Below the pieces are notes generated by a model. That model was not told the DNA's origin. It worked only from the letters and a program-made list of their open reading frames with translations, and did not search any database. This document shows, in pieces, positions 25,826 through 37,023 of a stretch of DNA of 64,000 bases (positions are counted from its first letter, which is position 1; each line of letters begins with the position of its first letter). Origin of the DNA: Diphasiastrum complanatum (taxonomy: Eukaryota; Streptophyta; Lycopodiopsida; Lycopodiales; Lycopodiaceae); contig CM055111.1 in assembly GCA_029204225.1 (NCBI GenBank), positions 47,669,224 through 47,733,223 of the forward strand. Direction: 5' to 3'. The position numbers and the translations under genes were made by a program.

Positions 25826-26160
25826 GCAAAAGAAAACGAAACGAAAAGAATCAGTTCGCGACAGATTTGCGAAAGAAATCAGTTCGCGACAACAATTAGT
25901 TCATGACAAGATTGCGAAAAGAATTAGTTCGCGAAGACGATCAGTTCGTGAAACATTAGCAACAATTTTAACTTAGGAACATGAATCGGAACAAGAACAT
26001 AAACCCTTTTTTATGCGCAAAAACCTTCCCAAAAAAACGTTTTAATTATTCAAATCAATAGGACTTCAAAGTTATCTTGAAAAAAAAAATTCTAGGAACC
26101 ATTCCTAAGGTACCTTAGGAATGGAACGGAACGGTTCCATACCATTCTTGGGAACTATGG
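25826..26160. repeat. GGAAC-rich repeat with 26-bp palindrome
   Basis: The first 60 bp (25826-25885) are the reverse complement of 28838-28896, the first bases inside the copia 5' LTR. ATCAGTTCGCGA words follow. A perfect 26-bp palindrome lies at 26099-26124, centred on CTAAGGTACCTTAG, and is followed by GGAACGGAACGG. Similar GGAAC words occur at 29470-30055 on the far side of the copia element. Confidence 0.6.
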
Positions 26161-26231
26161 TAACATCATATCAAATGGTTGGAGTGATGCAAGGAAGTGC
26201 CACAGTTTGAACATGAATATTGGTGTCTTCT

Positions 26232-26840
26232 TGCTTGGAAGCTTTCAAGATCCTAGGCTTGCAACTACAGATCACAGAACATAAATCATTCGAGCAAACA
26301 AGACAACGAAAAACAGTGAGATGGATAAGAGAGCAATTGTATTATCAGTTTGGAGTTTGGAGTGAGATGATCAGTGTCTCGCTCGTTGGCGGCCTGACAC
26401 TCAGCTCAATTGCTGTGTTCTGCTCGTTGGCAGACTTTCATGCACAACTATTTTCGTCTCTCTATCTTCTTCTATTCTGATCTTTTTCTGCTCTCTTTCG
26501 TGTTGATCCAAAATTGTGTATATGTCTCCACTGTGTGGAGTTTACAAGACAGCTAAATAGAGAATTACAAGACAAGTAAACGCTAATCAGCTAGTTAGTT
26601 ATTCTCTGTTATGGCTAACTTTTTCAGCTGAGCGTGTAGTTACGCCACGCTCGTCGAGCTGCCAGGTGGCAGCGCGAATTGTTTTTCTTCGTGTCGCTTC
26701 GCTTCGTTTGCTTTAGGGTTTTCGAGGTATGTTTGCCATTCGCTTCGCTTCGCTTCGCTTCGCTTCGCTTCGCTTCGCTTCGCTTCGCTTCGCTTCGCTT
26801 CGCTTCGTGACAAAGTTGCAGGAGTTCACAATTTCTGACA
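26232..26840 (-). repeat. 3' LTR of the copia element with expanded (CGCTT)13
   Basis: On the + strand it begins TGCTTGGAAGC and ends TTTCTGACA. It contains 13 uninterrupted CGCTT units at 26741-26805, while the other LTR has two. The purine tract next to its right edge marks it as the 3' LTR in minus-strand reading. Confidence 0.85.
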
Positions 26841-28893
26841 CTCCCTCTTGAACCTTGCAACTTTTTATGTTTAATCCAATTGCCTTTTTTTGCTTTGCAA
26901 AGAGTGGTTTGTCGAGCAGCTTCGTGAGCAGATCTGCAATCATGTCTTCAGATGAATACACGCACATATGATTGATCAGGCTTTGTACCTATCCAGATTT
27001 CGTACGGTGTCTTGTTTTCCAGAGCTGTCGTTATTGATCTGTCTGCAGGTGTATAGCTGTAGCTATTGCCTTAGCCCAAAATTGACTTGGCAATCGAGCC
27101 TGTGCCATCATGCATTTGGCTCCTTCGACTAGCGTCCCGTTTCTCCTTTTTGCGACACCATTATATTCGGGTGTGTAAGGAGTGAATTGATGCTCTATCC
27201 CCTGTTCTTGGCAGAATTTAGAAAATTCTGTGCTCTTGTACTCACCTCCATTATCAGACCTGATGATCTGAATCTTCTTTGAGGTGTGTCTCCCTGCAAA
27301 TGCCACGAACTTCTTGAAAGAGTCAAACACTTCAGATTTTTTCTTTAGGTAGTAGATCGTTGTCATCCGGCTGTAGTCATCAATGAACGTCAGGAAATAC
27401 CTCGATCCTGAGAGCGAATCCACTTTCATCGGTCCACAGACATTTGAGTGGACGAGCTCAAGAACTTCTTTAGCTCTTCTTCCCTCATGTGTGAATGGAT
27501 TCCGATGCTGTTTGCCTTTCTGACAGGCTTCATAGAACTCAGTATCGGGTCTGGATATCTTCAGACTTGTGACTATGTCTTTCTTGCTCATGTCATACAG
27601 GAGGCTCCTCATGTTCAGATGATACATTCTTCTGTGCCAGAGCTGATCTTCATTTTCTGATGCATTTAGATCAAAATTGCTGATTATCTTGGCTTGGTAG
27701 ACATTTCCTTCTCTGCATCCAACTGTCAGCAATTTGTTTGTTGTTTTCTCGATCATTCGGCATGTATTGCCATCGAACAGAACTCGAATTCCAAGATCTG
27801 CCATCTTGGAGATTGATAGCAGGTCTTTTCTCAGTGAAGGTACGTAGAGTGCTCCTGGTAGCTCTGCTTGACCTGACAGTGTTCGCAGCTGTAGAGTCCC
27901 GATGCCCTTGACATCGTGTCGGCTCCCATCACCTAGAATCACTGCTCTGTTGTTTTCGAGTTCTCTGAAGTCGATCAAGATTGTCTTGTTGCAGGTGATG
28001 TGTGAGGTTGCTCTTAAATCAATGACTACATCGTAGTCTTGTTCAGTGTAGCTTGTTGAAGCTTCATCGAGTATTGTGAAAGCTTTATCACCTTTGTCTG
28101 CATCCTTGGATGACTCTGCAACATTTGCTTTGTGAGCTTTGTTCTTCCTTTTTGGGTTGAATCTACAATCATATGCAGAGTGCCCCTTCTTCTTGTAGTG
28201 CATGCAAGGTATTGTTGGATTGAACCAGCATCTATGCTGTGTGTCCTGGTTTGTGACAGTGATCACAGGAAGATTGTTGATTGTCGTTGCCTCTGCTCGA
28301 AGACTTTGTGTTCGTCTTGTCGAATCTGGGCTTGTTCTTGTTCTTCTTCTTTCCCTTCGTGAAAAGAGCTTTCTCCTGATCACTGCTTCCTTTTCCTTCG
28401 TCCCTCATCAGTCTCTCATCAACAACAAGATTGATTGCTTTGTCGAATGTCATATCTGGTAGACTCAGTATGAGCATTCTCAGTGGCTGATAGGACGCAG
28501 GTAGAGACTTCATGAAGTACATCGGCTGTTGTGGTGCTGGGATCTGGTGTTCCTGCCCTGATGCAGCGAGTTGAGCGAAGATCGTCCTGATCTTCTCAAC
28601 ATGCTGATCCAACTAGTTGCCATCCCATCGTATGGATTGCAGCTGATTGTGAAGATGCATCACTGAAGCAACAGTCCTCACTTGGTACTTCTGCTTTAGT
28701 CTTTCCCATGCTGCATGGCTGCCTTCACAGTCTTCAATCTGCATGAGTAGTTCTTCATTGATGGATGAAACGATGATCGCCATTGCACGCTCATCCTTTC
28801 TGATCCACCCAGCTCTCCTTGGGTCTCCCTCTGGAGGAACTGATTCCTTTCGCGAATCTGTCGCGAACTGATTCTTTTCGTTTCGTTTTCTTT
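26841..28893 (-). pseudogene. Copia gag-protease-integrase polyprotein, inactive
   Basis: Minus-strand order is gag (28893 to about 28230; UBN2-type, with a CDHCHKPGH zinc knuckle start), a frame change near 28230-28380, protease, GAG-pre-integrase (LWHRRMYHLN) and integrase down to a stop at 27031. In-frame remnants continue to 26841. A stop splits gag near 28613. The protease active site reads DLRA where the family has D-S/T-G-A. The integrase first acidic residue is Asn (HSNVCGP), the second is kept (RSDNGGEY), and the Glu position is Lys (NGVAKRRN). So protease and integrase are both predicted inactive. Both integrase changes fit G-to-A. Reverse transcriptase and RNase H are deleted. Confidence 0.88.
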
Positions 28894-29452
28894 TGCGGAA
28901 GCTTTCAAGATCCTAGGCATGTGACTACAGATCACAGAACATAAATCATTTGAGCAATCAAGACAACGAAAAACAGTGAGATGGAGAAGAGAGCAATTGT
29001 ATTATCAGTTTGGAGTTTGGAGTGAGATGATCAGTGTCTCGCTCGTTGGCGGCCTGACACTCAGCTCAATTGCTGTGTTCTGCTCGTTGGCAGACTTTCA
29101 TGCACAGCTATTTTCGTCTCTCTATCTTCTTCTATTCTGATCTTTTTATGCTCTCTTTCGTGTTGATCCAAAATTGTGTATATGTCTCCACTGTGTGGAG
29201 TTTACAAGACAGCTGAACAGAGAATTACAAGACAAGTAAATTCTAATCAGCTAGTTAGTTATTCTCTGTTATGGCTAACTGTTTCAGCTGAGCGTGGAGT
29301 TCAATACGCCACGCTCGTCGAGCTGCCAGGTGGTAGCGCAAATTGTTTTTCTTCGTGTCGCTTCACTTCGTTTCGTGCTTTAGGGTTTCTGAGGTATGTT
29401 CGCCATTCGCTTCGCTTCGCGACAAAGTTGCAGGAGTTCACAATTTCTGACA
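28894..29452 (-). repeat. 5' LTR of the copia element
   Basis: On the + strand it begins TGCGGAAGC and ends TTTCTGACA at 29452. It is the 559-bp partner of 26232-26840. Two CGCTT units stand where the partner has 13, which explains most of the length difference. No tRNA-Met-type primer site follows; the interior starts GCAAAAGAAAACGAAACG on the minus strand. Confidence 0.85.
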
Positions 29453-30060
29453 AAAATTTGAGTTGAAGATGCTCTTAGAATTAGGAATAGGAACTAAAAT
29501 AGGACTGAAACTTAGGAATAGGAACAAAATACTATTCGTTTTCCTAAGTTGAAACCTAAGTTAAAGTTGCTCTCACAAACAAGAATAGGAACAAAAGTAG
29601 AAACGAAACTTAGGAACCTGAATAAGAATAGGAACAAAACTTAGAAATAGAATAGGAATAGGAACATGAACTTAGGAAGAGGAGTAGGAACTTAGGAAGA
29701 GGGACAGGAACTTAGAAATAGGAATAGGAACAAGAACGGGAACTTAGGAACATGAAATTAGAAACAGGAACAAGAGGTTAGGAACATGAACTTAGGAATA
29801 GGAACAGAAGCTAGAAGTCCTAGGAACTTAGGTTCAATAAACACTTTTTTCTAGGCATGAACTTGGGAACCATTAGGAACAGGAACAAGAATAGAAACTT
29901 AGGAACAAGCTCTTGTAGCTTCAGAAGTCATAGGACATACGCATAAAAACTATTTTTTTTCCTGGTACGGAAAGACTCCGTACTTTATGAATGGTTCCGT
30001 ACACTAGGAATGGTACAGTAAAAAATCCGTTCGTAAGGAACGGAATGGTTGTTACTTGTA
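29453..30060. repeat. GGAATAGGAAC-rich degenerate repeat with hairpin-forming end
   Basis: Words such as CTTAGGAATAGGAAC recur irregularly from about 29470 to 29910. The right part, 29955-30055, contains inverted pairs including TACGGA AAGAC TCCGTA and AACGGA/TCCGTT. It resembles the block left of the copia element, so both flanks may belong to one repeat family. Confidence 0.6.
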
Positions 30061-30414
30061 GGGTTGCACAATACCACATGCTGCGTGTTTTTCAAATCAT
30101 TACATTTGGCATAAAACCCTTTAAGTTACAAAATGCTAAGTTACCAGTTTAAGCAGTTAGAGAAACTTTTAGAGAACCACAATAACCATATTGGAGCTCT
30201 ATATCAGCAACAACACTGAACAACCTTTAGCAGTTGATGGTAAGATTCTTTGGGGATTGTGAGAAACTCAAAACTCTATGCAATTGGAATGTACATAGTA
30301 CTTTAAATATTTAGTAGCTACCTTTGACCAGTGATGGTGAAGTTTTCTGCCTGAGTTCGTTAGATTGGAGGGGACAAGCTATACTATTAACAAATTCCAA
30401 ATGTAAAACATATA
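30061..30414. other. Intron 1, no gene seen
   Basis: Short A/T-rich interval between the GGAAC repeat and a copia gag fragment. Nothing recognised. Confidence 0.45.
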
Positions 30415-31035
30415 ATGGTTGGAGATGAGCCAGTTAATGAAAACGAGTTCAAACATTCTGATAATAAAAGTCAGCAAGCACGGTTCTGTATTAGTTTGTC
30501 TGTAAAAGATAATAGAATTCCACATATCAAGGAGGCCAAGGGCCCTAAACATACATGTGATATTTTAAAATCCACACTTTTAATTGTTATTTTTGCAAAA
30601 GTTTTGTATCGTAAGAATAAGCTTCATTTTGTCGAGATGGAGGTGGGTGAGCATGTTATAGATCATCGTACTAAGCTTAAGGACGTCATACACCAGTTGG
30701 CTGCAATAGTGAGACAATCCCTGATGTTGACAGGGTTTCAATTGTCCTTAATGGTGTGTTTTATGCGTATCAAGATTTGGTTACGGCATTACGGTGAGGA
30801 AAGATCACCAGTTTTTGAGCAGCTTGATGGTTTTTACGTCATAAAGGAATTAGAAAACATAACACTAGAGGAGATTATTTGTATCAGGTGTTTACATCAC
30901 GAAGAAAGCAGTTTAAGAAATGCCAACGAGGTGACAGATTCTAACCAGGAAGAGGGAGTAATCAACCTATCTAGCATGAAATTAATCAGTGGAAAAAGAG
31001 AACAAATTTCTAATCTTAAATTACGGATTGACTAA
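30415..31035 (+). pseudogene. Copia gag (UBN2-type) fragment
   Basis: A 206-codon open frame starts at 30415. Its middle part resembles copia gag: LYRKNKLHFVEMEVGEHV, then HRTKLKDVIHQLAAI, then ITLEEI followed by an L.HEE pattern. These match the order of the UBN2-type gag core in copia elements. The zinc knuckle and all pol domains are absent and the C-terminal part is unrelated. It is probably an old fragment that happens to remain open. It is in sense orientation to the transporter. The family assignment rests on pattern only. Confidence 0.5.
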
Positions 31036-31921
31036 AAAGTTCTAAAATACGGAAACTCCAGGTCACTATTCTTTCAGGTTATATGTAAATTTCTGAAAAG
31101 CTTGCCAAGGCTAAAGCTGAATATTATTGTTCTGTAGTTTGTATGGCTCTTATGTTAATGTGAGAAAACCAAAGTAGTCATGGGAGTGTTTCAACCTATA
31201 GAATGCAATTCCGTACCAAAAGTTCGGAATGCATTGGTCTGTATGTACAGAACATATTTTGTTCTGTACGTACGAAAAGTAGCAAGAAAAGTTTTTATTT
31301 CTGGAAGTGACTTGTGATTTACGGCTTCCAAGGAAACAAATTTTTCTAGGCAGCTCATTTTGCAATCTCGAAATAGGTTGGTTGGCAAATTGATTGTTTC
31401 AAGAAACTCTGTTTTAAAAAATGGCTGCTTTTGACAGGTTCAGCCTAGCAAGTTTTTAGAGTTATTTTTTTTCAGTTTGGGGGTTGGATTGTTAACCAAA
31501 TCGATCCCCAAACAGCCCAATCACTTTACTAGTAAAATCGATCCCTAAACAGCTGTTTTTGCCAAAACGAACTGCAGGTTGTTGGTTGCCCATTCTATGG
31601 TTGAAAACAGACTGGCAGATTTTTCCTGAGAATAAAGAAATTATTAAATTTTTTTTGGAAAAAATAAAAATACATACAGGACAAATCGTTCTGTACGTGG
31701 CTGTTCTGTATGCTGAACAACTATGCTTCAACCTTTCTCCTTATTTCTTATATGCTGAACAAATTTGCTTTAACCTTTCTGACATTCTTCTGTATATCTT
31801 GTCATGTATGTTTACAGTATCTCATTATAGTTAGGAGTTTTTTCATGTTTGTAATTTGAATTTTTTCTATCTTCAATACGTATGTTCTGTATAAAGTTGT
31901 AACAAGAGCATTGGACATCAG
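31036..31921 (+). other. End of intron 1
   Basis: Non-coding. The word TTCTGTACGTA and near-inverse forms recur near 31228-31275 and 31690. The intron ends TTGGACATCAG at 31921. Confidence 0.5.
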
Positions 31922-32159
31922 GGTTGGGTTTTTTGTTACGGCTGTTGTCACTTTCATTGCGGGGTTTTTGAGTGCCCTTTCGCCAGATTACTACTCGCTA
32001 CTATTTTGTCGGGCGATTGTTGGTGTGGGACTTGGAGGAGGTCATGTTGTGTCTTCATGGTTTTTAGAATTTGTTCCATCGCCTCACAGAGGCCAATGGA
32101 TGGTTGTCTTCTCCTTATTTTGGACTGTTGGATCAGTTTTGGAGGCTTCATTAGCTTGG
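31922..32159 (+). CDS. OCT7: Organic cation/carnitine transporter 7-like, coding exon 2
   Basis: The exon begins after ACATCAG with the base that completes the split Arg codon and encodes residues 93-171. It covers membrane segments 3 to 5 of the MFS fold. Visible family landmarks are [10 protein letters not shown], the segment-4 pattern [21 protein letters not shown] and the RGQWMVV...FWTVG stretch. Its donor is TTGG|GTATGT in phase 0, and the next exon at 58790 continues the reading frame. The 79 residues align with plant OCT7 without gaps by eye. The exon is intact with no stop or frame change, in contrast to the decayed elements around it. Confidence 0.9.
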
Positions 32160-33872
32160 GTATGTACCATGCTACAACGATGACAACAGCCTTTGGTATT
32201 TCTTTCTCTGCATCTTGAGCTTGACTTCAGTATCTCTTTTATTCACATTTGAACACATCGCTTGCTTGGCAAACTTACAATCTGAAATACTGCTGATCTT
32301 TCAAAAGTATGGGTTAGCATTGGAGCAAGTATCTTTACTATATTGAAATTTGATCCTTGAATAAAGTTTTCATAACTGCAAGCTCTTTCTTTCTTCTACT
32401 GCACCTACCTATCAAGAGTTTTTATGAGAACTCTCTCCAGCTCAACAGGATAAAGCTTGTCCTTGTAATATTAGAACCAAGTGACTACAGAATATATACA
32501 TGATGCCATATCTTTAACAATCATTGCTTGTTTCTTGATAAGATGGTACTTTTGTGGTGGCAAGGTTCAAGTTGTTCGTTGTAAGAGGGTGATCAAGGTT
32601 TTTTTCAAACTGATGTACAAATGTATATCAAGCAGTGCACGTCTCAAATGTAAAGCTTGTCTTATGATCATCTTCTTACCAATTTTGCCATCTTTTAAGC
32701 TTTAAACTGTTTACTTGTGATGATCAAACTATGATCCATCCTCCATGTGAACTAACATCTTGATGCCGTCCTGAAATCTCAACACACTAACTTGGCAACA
32801 TGCTGAAATCAAACACACAACAAGGATCCCTTAAGAGCTATCTTGCTAGAGAAAACTACAATTCACAGAAATTTGACAGTCCAAAAGATGGCCTTCTAGG
32901 TGTTCATTCGGTGTTATACTAATACATGTTGCATGTTACGCAAGGCAACTCTAGGCGCCTGCTAAAATGGTACAGGTAACTTGTAGCACAAGGTATCTCT
33001 ATGAAGCTTGCAAGAATTACCCCTAACTAGTTGAACTTGAACCTCTACATGCACTCCTCATCCTCGTTTCTATTTGCATTTTGTTTCACTTTGAAAATTT
33101 GGGTCTAGAGTTGAGCATTTGGTGAGTATTCAAGTGGTTCCCACATGGCATCGTGTGGTGGGCAGCCCGTTTATAGGGTGAGATACTTCATCCATTTACC
33201 ATAAACCCACCATTGTACGTATTTGTGAAGCAACTTCTCAACCTCAAAATTTGCATGACCATCTACTAGTTCCGGTTCGGAAGGTTGTTATGTGTAACGT
33301 GATTGAGAAAATGTGGAAGGACCCAGGGGGTAGATATGTGTGGGAGATTGATGAATCTTCTGGGGGTTGATAGATCCAACTTGTAAGTTACTCCAAGGAG
33401 GGGAAGGGGGATTCTATTGTTGTAAAGCTAACTCTAAGTGCGAGCTTAATCCCGATGCTGCTAGGGCCAACATTGTTCCCAACGCTAGTAGCACTCATGC
33501 TACTCATGGTGCCACCAAAGCTGGCTCCTCCCGGCTCCACTATGACCAGAATGCAGTCAGCGCCAAGTTCGTATGTCTCAAAAGATTTAATCGGTTGTAG
33601 CGGATTCCAGAGAGCTCAAATGGATGTACCATCGCCTCACATGATCTAGGCATTATTAAAGGAAGACCGTGAATCAATAAATTCTAAAGAGAAAAAATTA
33701 GAGATAGAAGATCGTGCTATACCAAATTGGTCTAAGCACTTGCTGTGAGGGGAGGTGCTTAATCACACCAGAGCTATAGGGGGGGATGCGGGTAGCAACT
33801 CAGGACGAGCTCCAACCAAGTATGAACGCCCTTGGCTGGAATGTTGTCTTGGCGCTAGCATTTGTGGTATTC
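32160..33872 (+). other. Start of intron 2, no gene seen
   Basis: After the GTATGT donor the sequence is non-coding. An Ala/Asn/Ser-rich open frame at 33367-33600 has no domain I recognise and may be an element scrap. Confidence 0.45.
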
Positions 33873-34012
33873 AGAGCTTGTCACTCTTCTGGTGAGCATT
33901 CATTTCTCCCAGAAACTTGTGGTCCAAAGAGCTTGTCACTCTTCTGGTGAGCATTCACTTATCCCAAAAAACTTGTGGTCTTCAGAGCTTGTCACTCTTC
34001 TGGTGAGCATTC
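33873..34012 (-). repeat. ~53-bp minisatellite, three copies
   Basis: Three copies contain CTTGTCACTCTTCTGGTGAG, CATTCACTT and ACTTGTGGTC. The same unit occurs four times in the opposite orientation at 51036-51243. Confidence 0.85.
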
Positions 34013-34099
34013 ACTTCCCTTTCTGAATCAAATTGCACCCTTCACAGCATTGCATTCTGAGAGGTAAATATGAATAACATACCTAGTCAGAGATGAATT

Positions 34100-34210
34100 T
34101 GAATGCAAGCAAATATCTGCCAAGACTATGAGGTGGTATCAATTGAAGAGGTCGATTTCATCACACTTAAGATCTACACTGCTGAAACCCTAAACCACAT
34201 CTGAATAAAG
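34100..34210 (-). repeat. Repeat with CCCTAAACC, inverse copy of 61640-61745
   Basis: The reverse complement of this block matches the 61.6-kb region, including ATCTTAAGTGTGATGAAATC, TCTTGGCAGATATTTGCTTG and a TTTAGGG motif. Confidence 0.75.
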
Positions 34211-34582
34211 CTCGTACAAATGTTTGTTCTCGTCTCGAAACTAGTTCACACGGGAAAGCAATAAAGCATTTCAAGGATATGCCTGACACAGATGCCTGCT
34301 CTTCTTGCTAGAGAGATAAATTGCGAGAGTGCGAGGGGGAGTTTTTCTGTCAAAATTACAAATTGTTTACTTTTTCAAGCCCGATTCTGTGGCTGTCCAC
34401 CCCTGATAATTAATTCCCGGGGGGGGGGGTGGGGGAGGGGGGAATTTATTTTAACTGTTTCTGGGCATGTGGGAGTGAGCGGGGAGGGGCCTGTATTTTT
34501 TTTTTTTTGAGAAAAAAGAAATTTGCACCCGGGGTGGATGCACCCACCTCGGACGCGCGTCCGCGCCCACCATCCGCTTCCT

Positions 34583-34631
<49 letters not shown>
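34211..34631. other. G-rich, GC-rich and (TA)n low-complexity block
   Basis: A G-rich run lies at 34420-34441, a GC-rich stretch with GGACGCGCGTCCGCG near 34551, and a TA dinucleotide array at 34585-34631. The next element starts at the right edge of the array. Confidence 0.7.
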
Positions 34632-34633
<2 letters not shown>

Positions 34634-36511
34634 AAGATGCTGGGGGAATGCGTTACGCTAGCTGGGCGTTCTGGACAGCGGAACACTGTCTGAAATGCAA
34701 AAAAAGTTGCAACAAAAAACGCAAATTTTTTTGCAGTTGGCCGTGTGACAATAGGAGAGAAAAATTGTTGCGAATTTTTTTATGCACACCCGTTTGCGAC
34801 GATCCAGCATTCTAAGAGCAACTATTCGACGAGGGGGACTTGGCACTGGGCACTGGGCATGGCACCGGGCACGGAAAACGAGCATGGAGCGAGAAAAATC
34901 CGTTTCTAGGTTTTTCTTGCCTACATATTTCAATTAACTAACTGTAGGTGTCAAATTGAAGAAAAGTAAAGTGCCTACCAGAATGCCTACAACGTCAATT
35001 TAGGCCGTTTAGGTGCGTAGAAGAAGTTATGAGAGTGGTGCCCTATTTTGGTACTTTTTTTGGCCCTATTTGTGAATGGGCTATGGGTGTCCGATTGAGG
35101 TGTCATTAGATGCCACACTATGTTTCTAAATGCCTACAGATCACGGTAGCTGGTAGGTCACATCGACACGATGCCGGTTGTTGGCAGGGGCATGTGGGTT
35201 GAGGTTGACCTCATACAGGGGGGTGTGGCTACGTCCCATGGTTCAGGTGCCCGCAGATGGAGATGCTATTCTAGAGTTCACCGGGTCACTCACCAGGGTC
35301 AGGGCCCATTTGTTGCGATTGACGAGGCCAGATGGGCGGGGCATGGGTATATCAGTATGCAGCTCCATTACAAATGATGAGGTAGAGAGGCAACGAGAGA
35401 CATACGGCCATGATGGGTCAGCCAGCCAGCCACTTAGACCAGCACAGAGTTTTTTCCAACGGAGAGGGTAGAGCTCACAGGTCCAGGGTGTAGGGCCTAG
35501 CGATGCCGGGGATACAGGTGCAGGGCCTAGCCGCAGAGGGGATATAGGTGCAGGGCTTAGTCACAGAGCGGCACTAGCACCACCTACCCATGATAATCGC
35601 TCAGTGCCTACAACACGTTTTGGGGCACCTGGGCCATCCGGCAATCCAGCAGAGCCCTCACGACTATCAGCATCCTCAGTTGTTGCTGTCACACCCACAA
35701 AGGCCGGTCCTAGCACGGGTGGGGAGAGAGACACACCACCTGAATGCCATCAGCAGATGCACCTCGGATGCCACATCTCATACCACCACAGGGCATGTTA
35801 AACCCGGACCGCCAACACACGCACAGCAGAGACATGTCAGGCCGAGAGCACAACAGATTACATTGGACAGAGGGTGGCAGAGGCAACAACACGAGGCTAG
35901 CACAAGAGTGGTGGCCCAGTTTTTTTACGAGGTTGCCATTCTAGCCATTGCTGTCACGCATGTCTTCAGAGAGATGATGCGTTAGGCGGCAGCAACAGAT
36001 TCCTTGTGGGCACCTCCTAGGACAGAGGTGATATGCACGTGCCTCCTACGTCAGGAGGAGGAGACCATTACACGGGAACTGAGCCCCATTTGAGCAACCT
36101 GGCAGAGGTAAGTAAATTAATCTTTAAAGTTTTTCATTTCGCAAGTTTCTTTTGCATATGTTACATCTTCCTAGCATGTCGTTACAATCTACACATGCTT
36201 GATATGCAAGTGTGTCTAACCTGTGTCTGATGGAATTTTTTTTGCAATTATAGTTGCTCCATATTGTCCGACTGATGGACTGACATTCATCACAAATCCG
36301 TCATTAACGGCATGGTCTCTTGTCCGCTTGGCACTGTGTTTTCATGGGGGGGTTGATGCCACATGTGGTGGTGCAGCCATCACTGTAGAGCTCTCTACTG
36401 ATACCCATATTGTGTGGTTTTTAAAATTTAAAATAAAAAAAATAAAAAAACGATTCACAGTGAATCGCTGATTTTCTGGATCGCGATTCCAGATTTTTTA
36501 GTGCAACTATG
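34632..36511. mobile_element. Probable non-autonomous hAT-like element in a TA array
   Basis: The left end CAAAGATGC abuts the TA array. The right end GCAACTATG is followed by ATATATCT, and its reverse complement starts CATAGTTGCAC, like the end of the larger element at 36821. The terminal nine bases match at seven positions, and both flanks are TA-rich, fitting an 8-bp target duplication. The interior (about 35160-36060) is GC-richer than its surroundings and has Pro/Ser/Thr-rich open frames on the + strand at 35178-35471 and 35590-35985, with no recognised domain and no transposase. Confidence 0.5.
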
Positions 36512-36820
36512 ATATATCTATATATATTATATATGTATAGATCTAAGGAAGCAGACCCCAGGCACGAACGTTCGTCCGCGTCTGGATGCAGACGCGCCAG
36601 AGGCGCGTCCGGGGGTGGATGCGTCCACCCTAGACGCACCCTTTTTTTTTTTTTCAAATTTTTTTACGTTTAAAAAAATTAAAAAAAAATAGGACGTGTC
36701 TGGGTCCGGGTTGGGGGGCCGGACGCGTCTGGGTCCGGACGCCGGACACGGAAGCAGAATGCCTGCATCTGGCCCGGACCCTCATGTCTGGTCACTATAT
36801 ATATATATATATATATATAT
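36512..36820. other. GC-rich GGACGCGTC words and TA array between two elements
   Basis: Contains GGACGCGTCTGGGTCCGGAC-type words near 36700-36750 and CGCGCCAGAGGCGCG near 36593. A TA array precedes 36821. Similar GC-rich words flank the smaller element on its left. Confidence 0.6.
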
Positions 36821-37023
36821 CATAGTGGCACGTGGTACCGCCATTATGGTACCGCGGTACCATAATGGTGGTACCGCGGTTATGGTGCCGCCCTCAGACC
36901 AGCGGTACCAGGGCGGCACCACAAAAATAATATTTTTTATTATTTAAAAAAAAAAAAACCCTTTTAACAGGTTAAAACTAGGTAAAAACTAAGATGTTAC
37001 TGTACAGGGGGACTGTACTGGGG

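Larger units (their letters stand above)
26232..29452 (-). mobile_element. Ty1/copia retroelement lacking reverse transcriptase
   Basis: Direct repeats at 26232-26840 and 28894-29452 have TG...CA ends on either strand and about 97% identity by eye. Read on the minus strand, the element runs 5' LTR, gag, protease, integrase, a short C-terminal piece, a purine tract (AAGAGGGAG) and 3' LTR. Reverse transcriptase and RNase H are missing: the integrase C-terminal part is followed near 26970 directly by the VYSSEDMIADLLTK segment that normally ends the polyprotein. Bases outside the two LTRs (CTTCT left, AAAAT right) do not match. The element sits antisense inside intron 1 of the transporter. Confidence 0.88.

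Noticed and set aside
26624-26967. Frame with repeated KRSEA residues
   Set aside because: It is the CGCTT expansion in the LTR read through; only the segment before it is element polyprotein.
34375-34815. Frames rich in Ile-Tyr
   Set aside because: They translate the TA array.
35178-35985. Second transposase in the smaller TA-flanked element
   Set aside because: Frames are Pro/Ser/Thr-rich and show no transposase motif.
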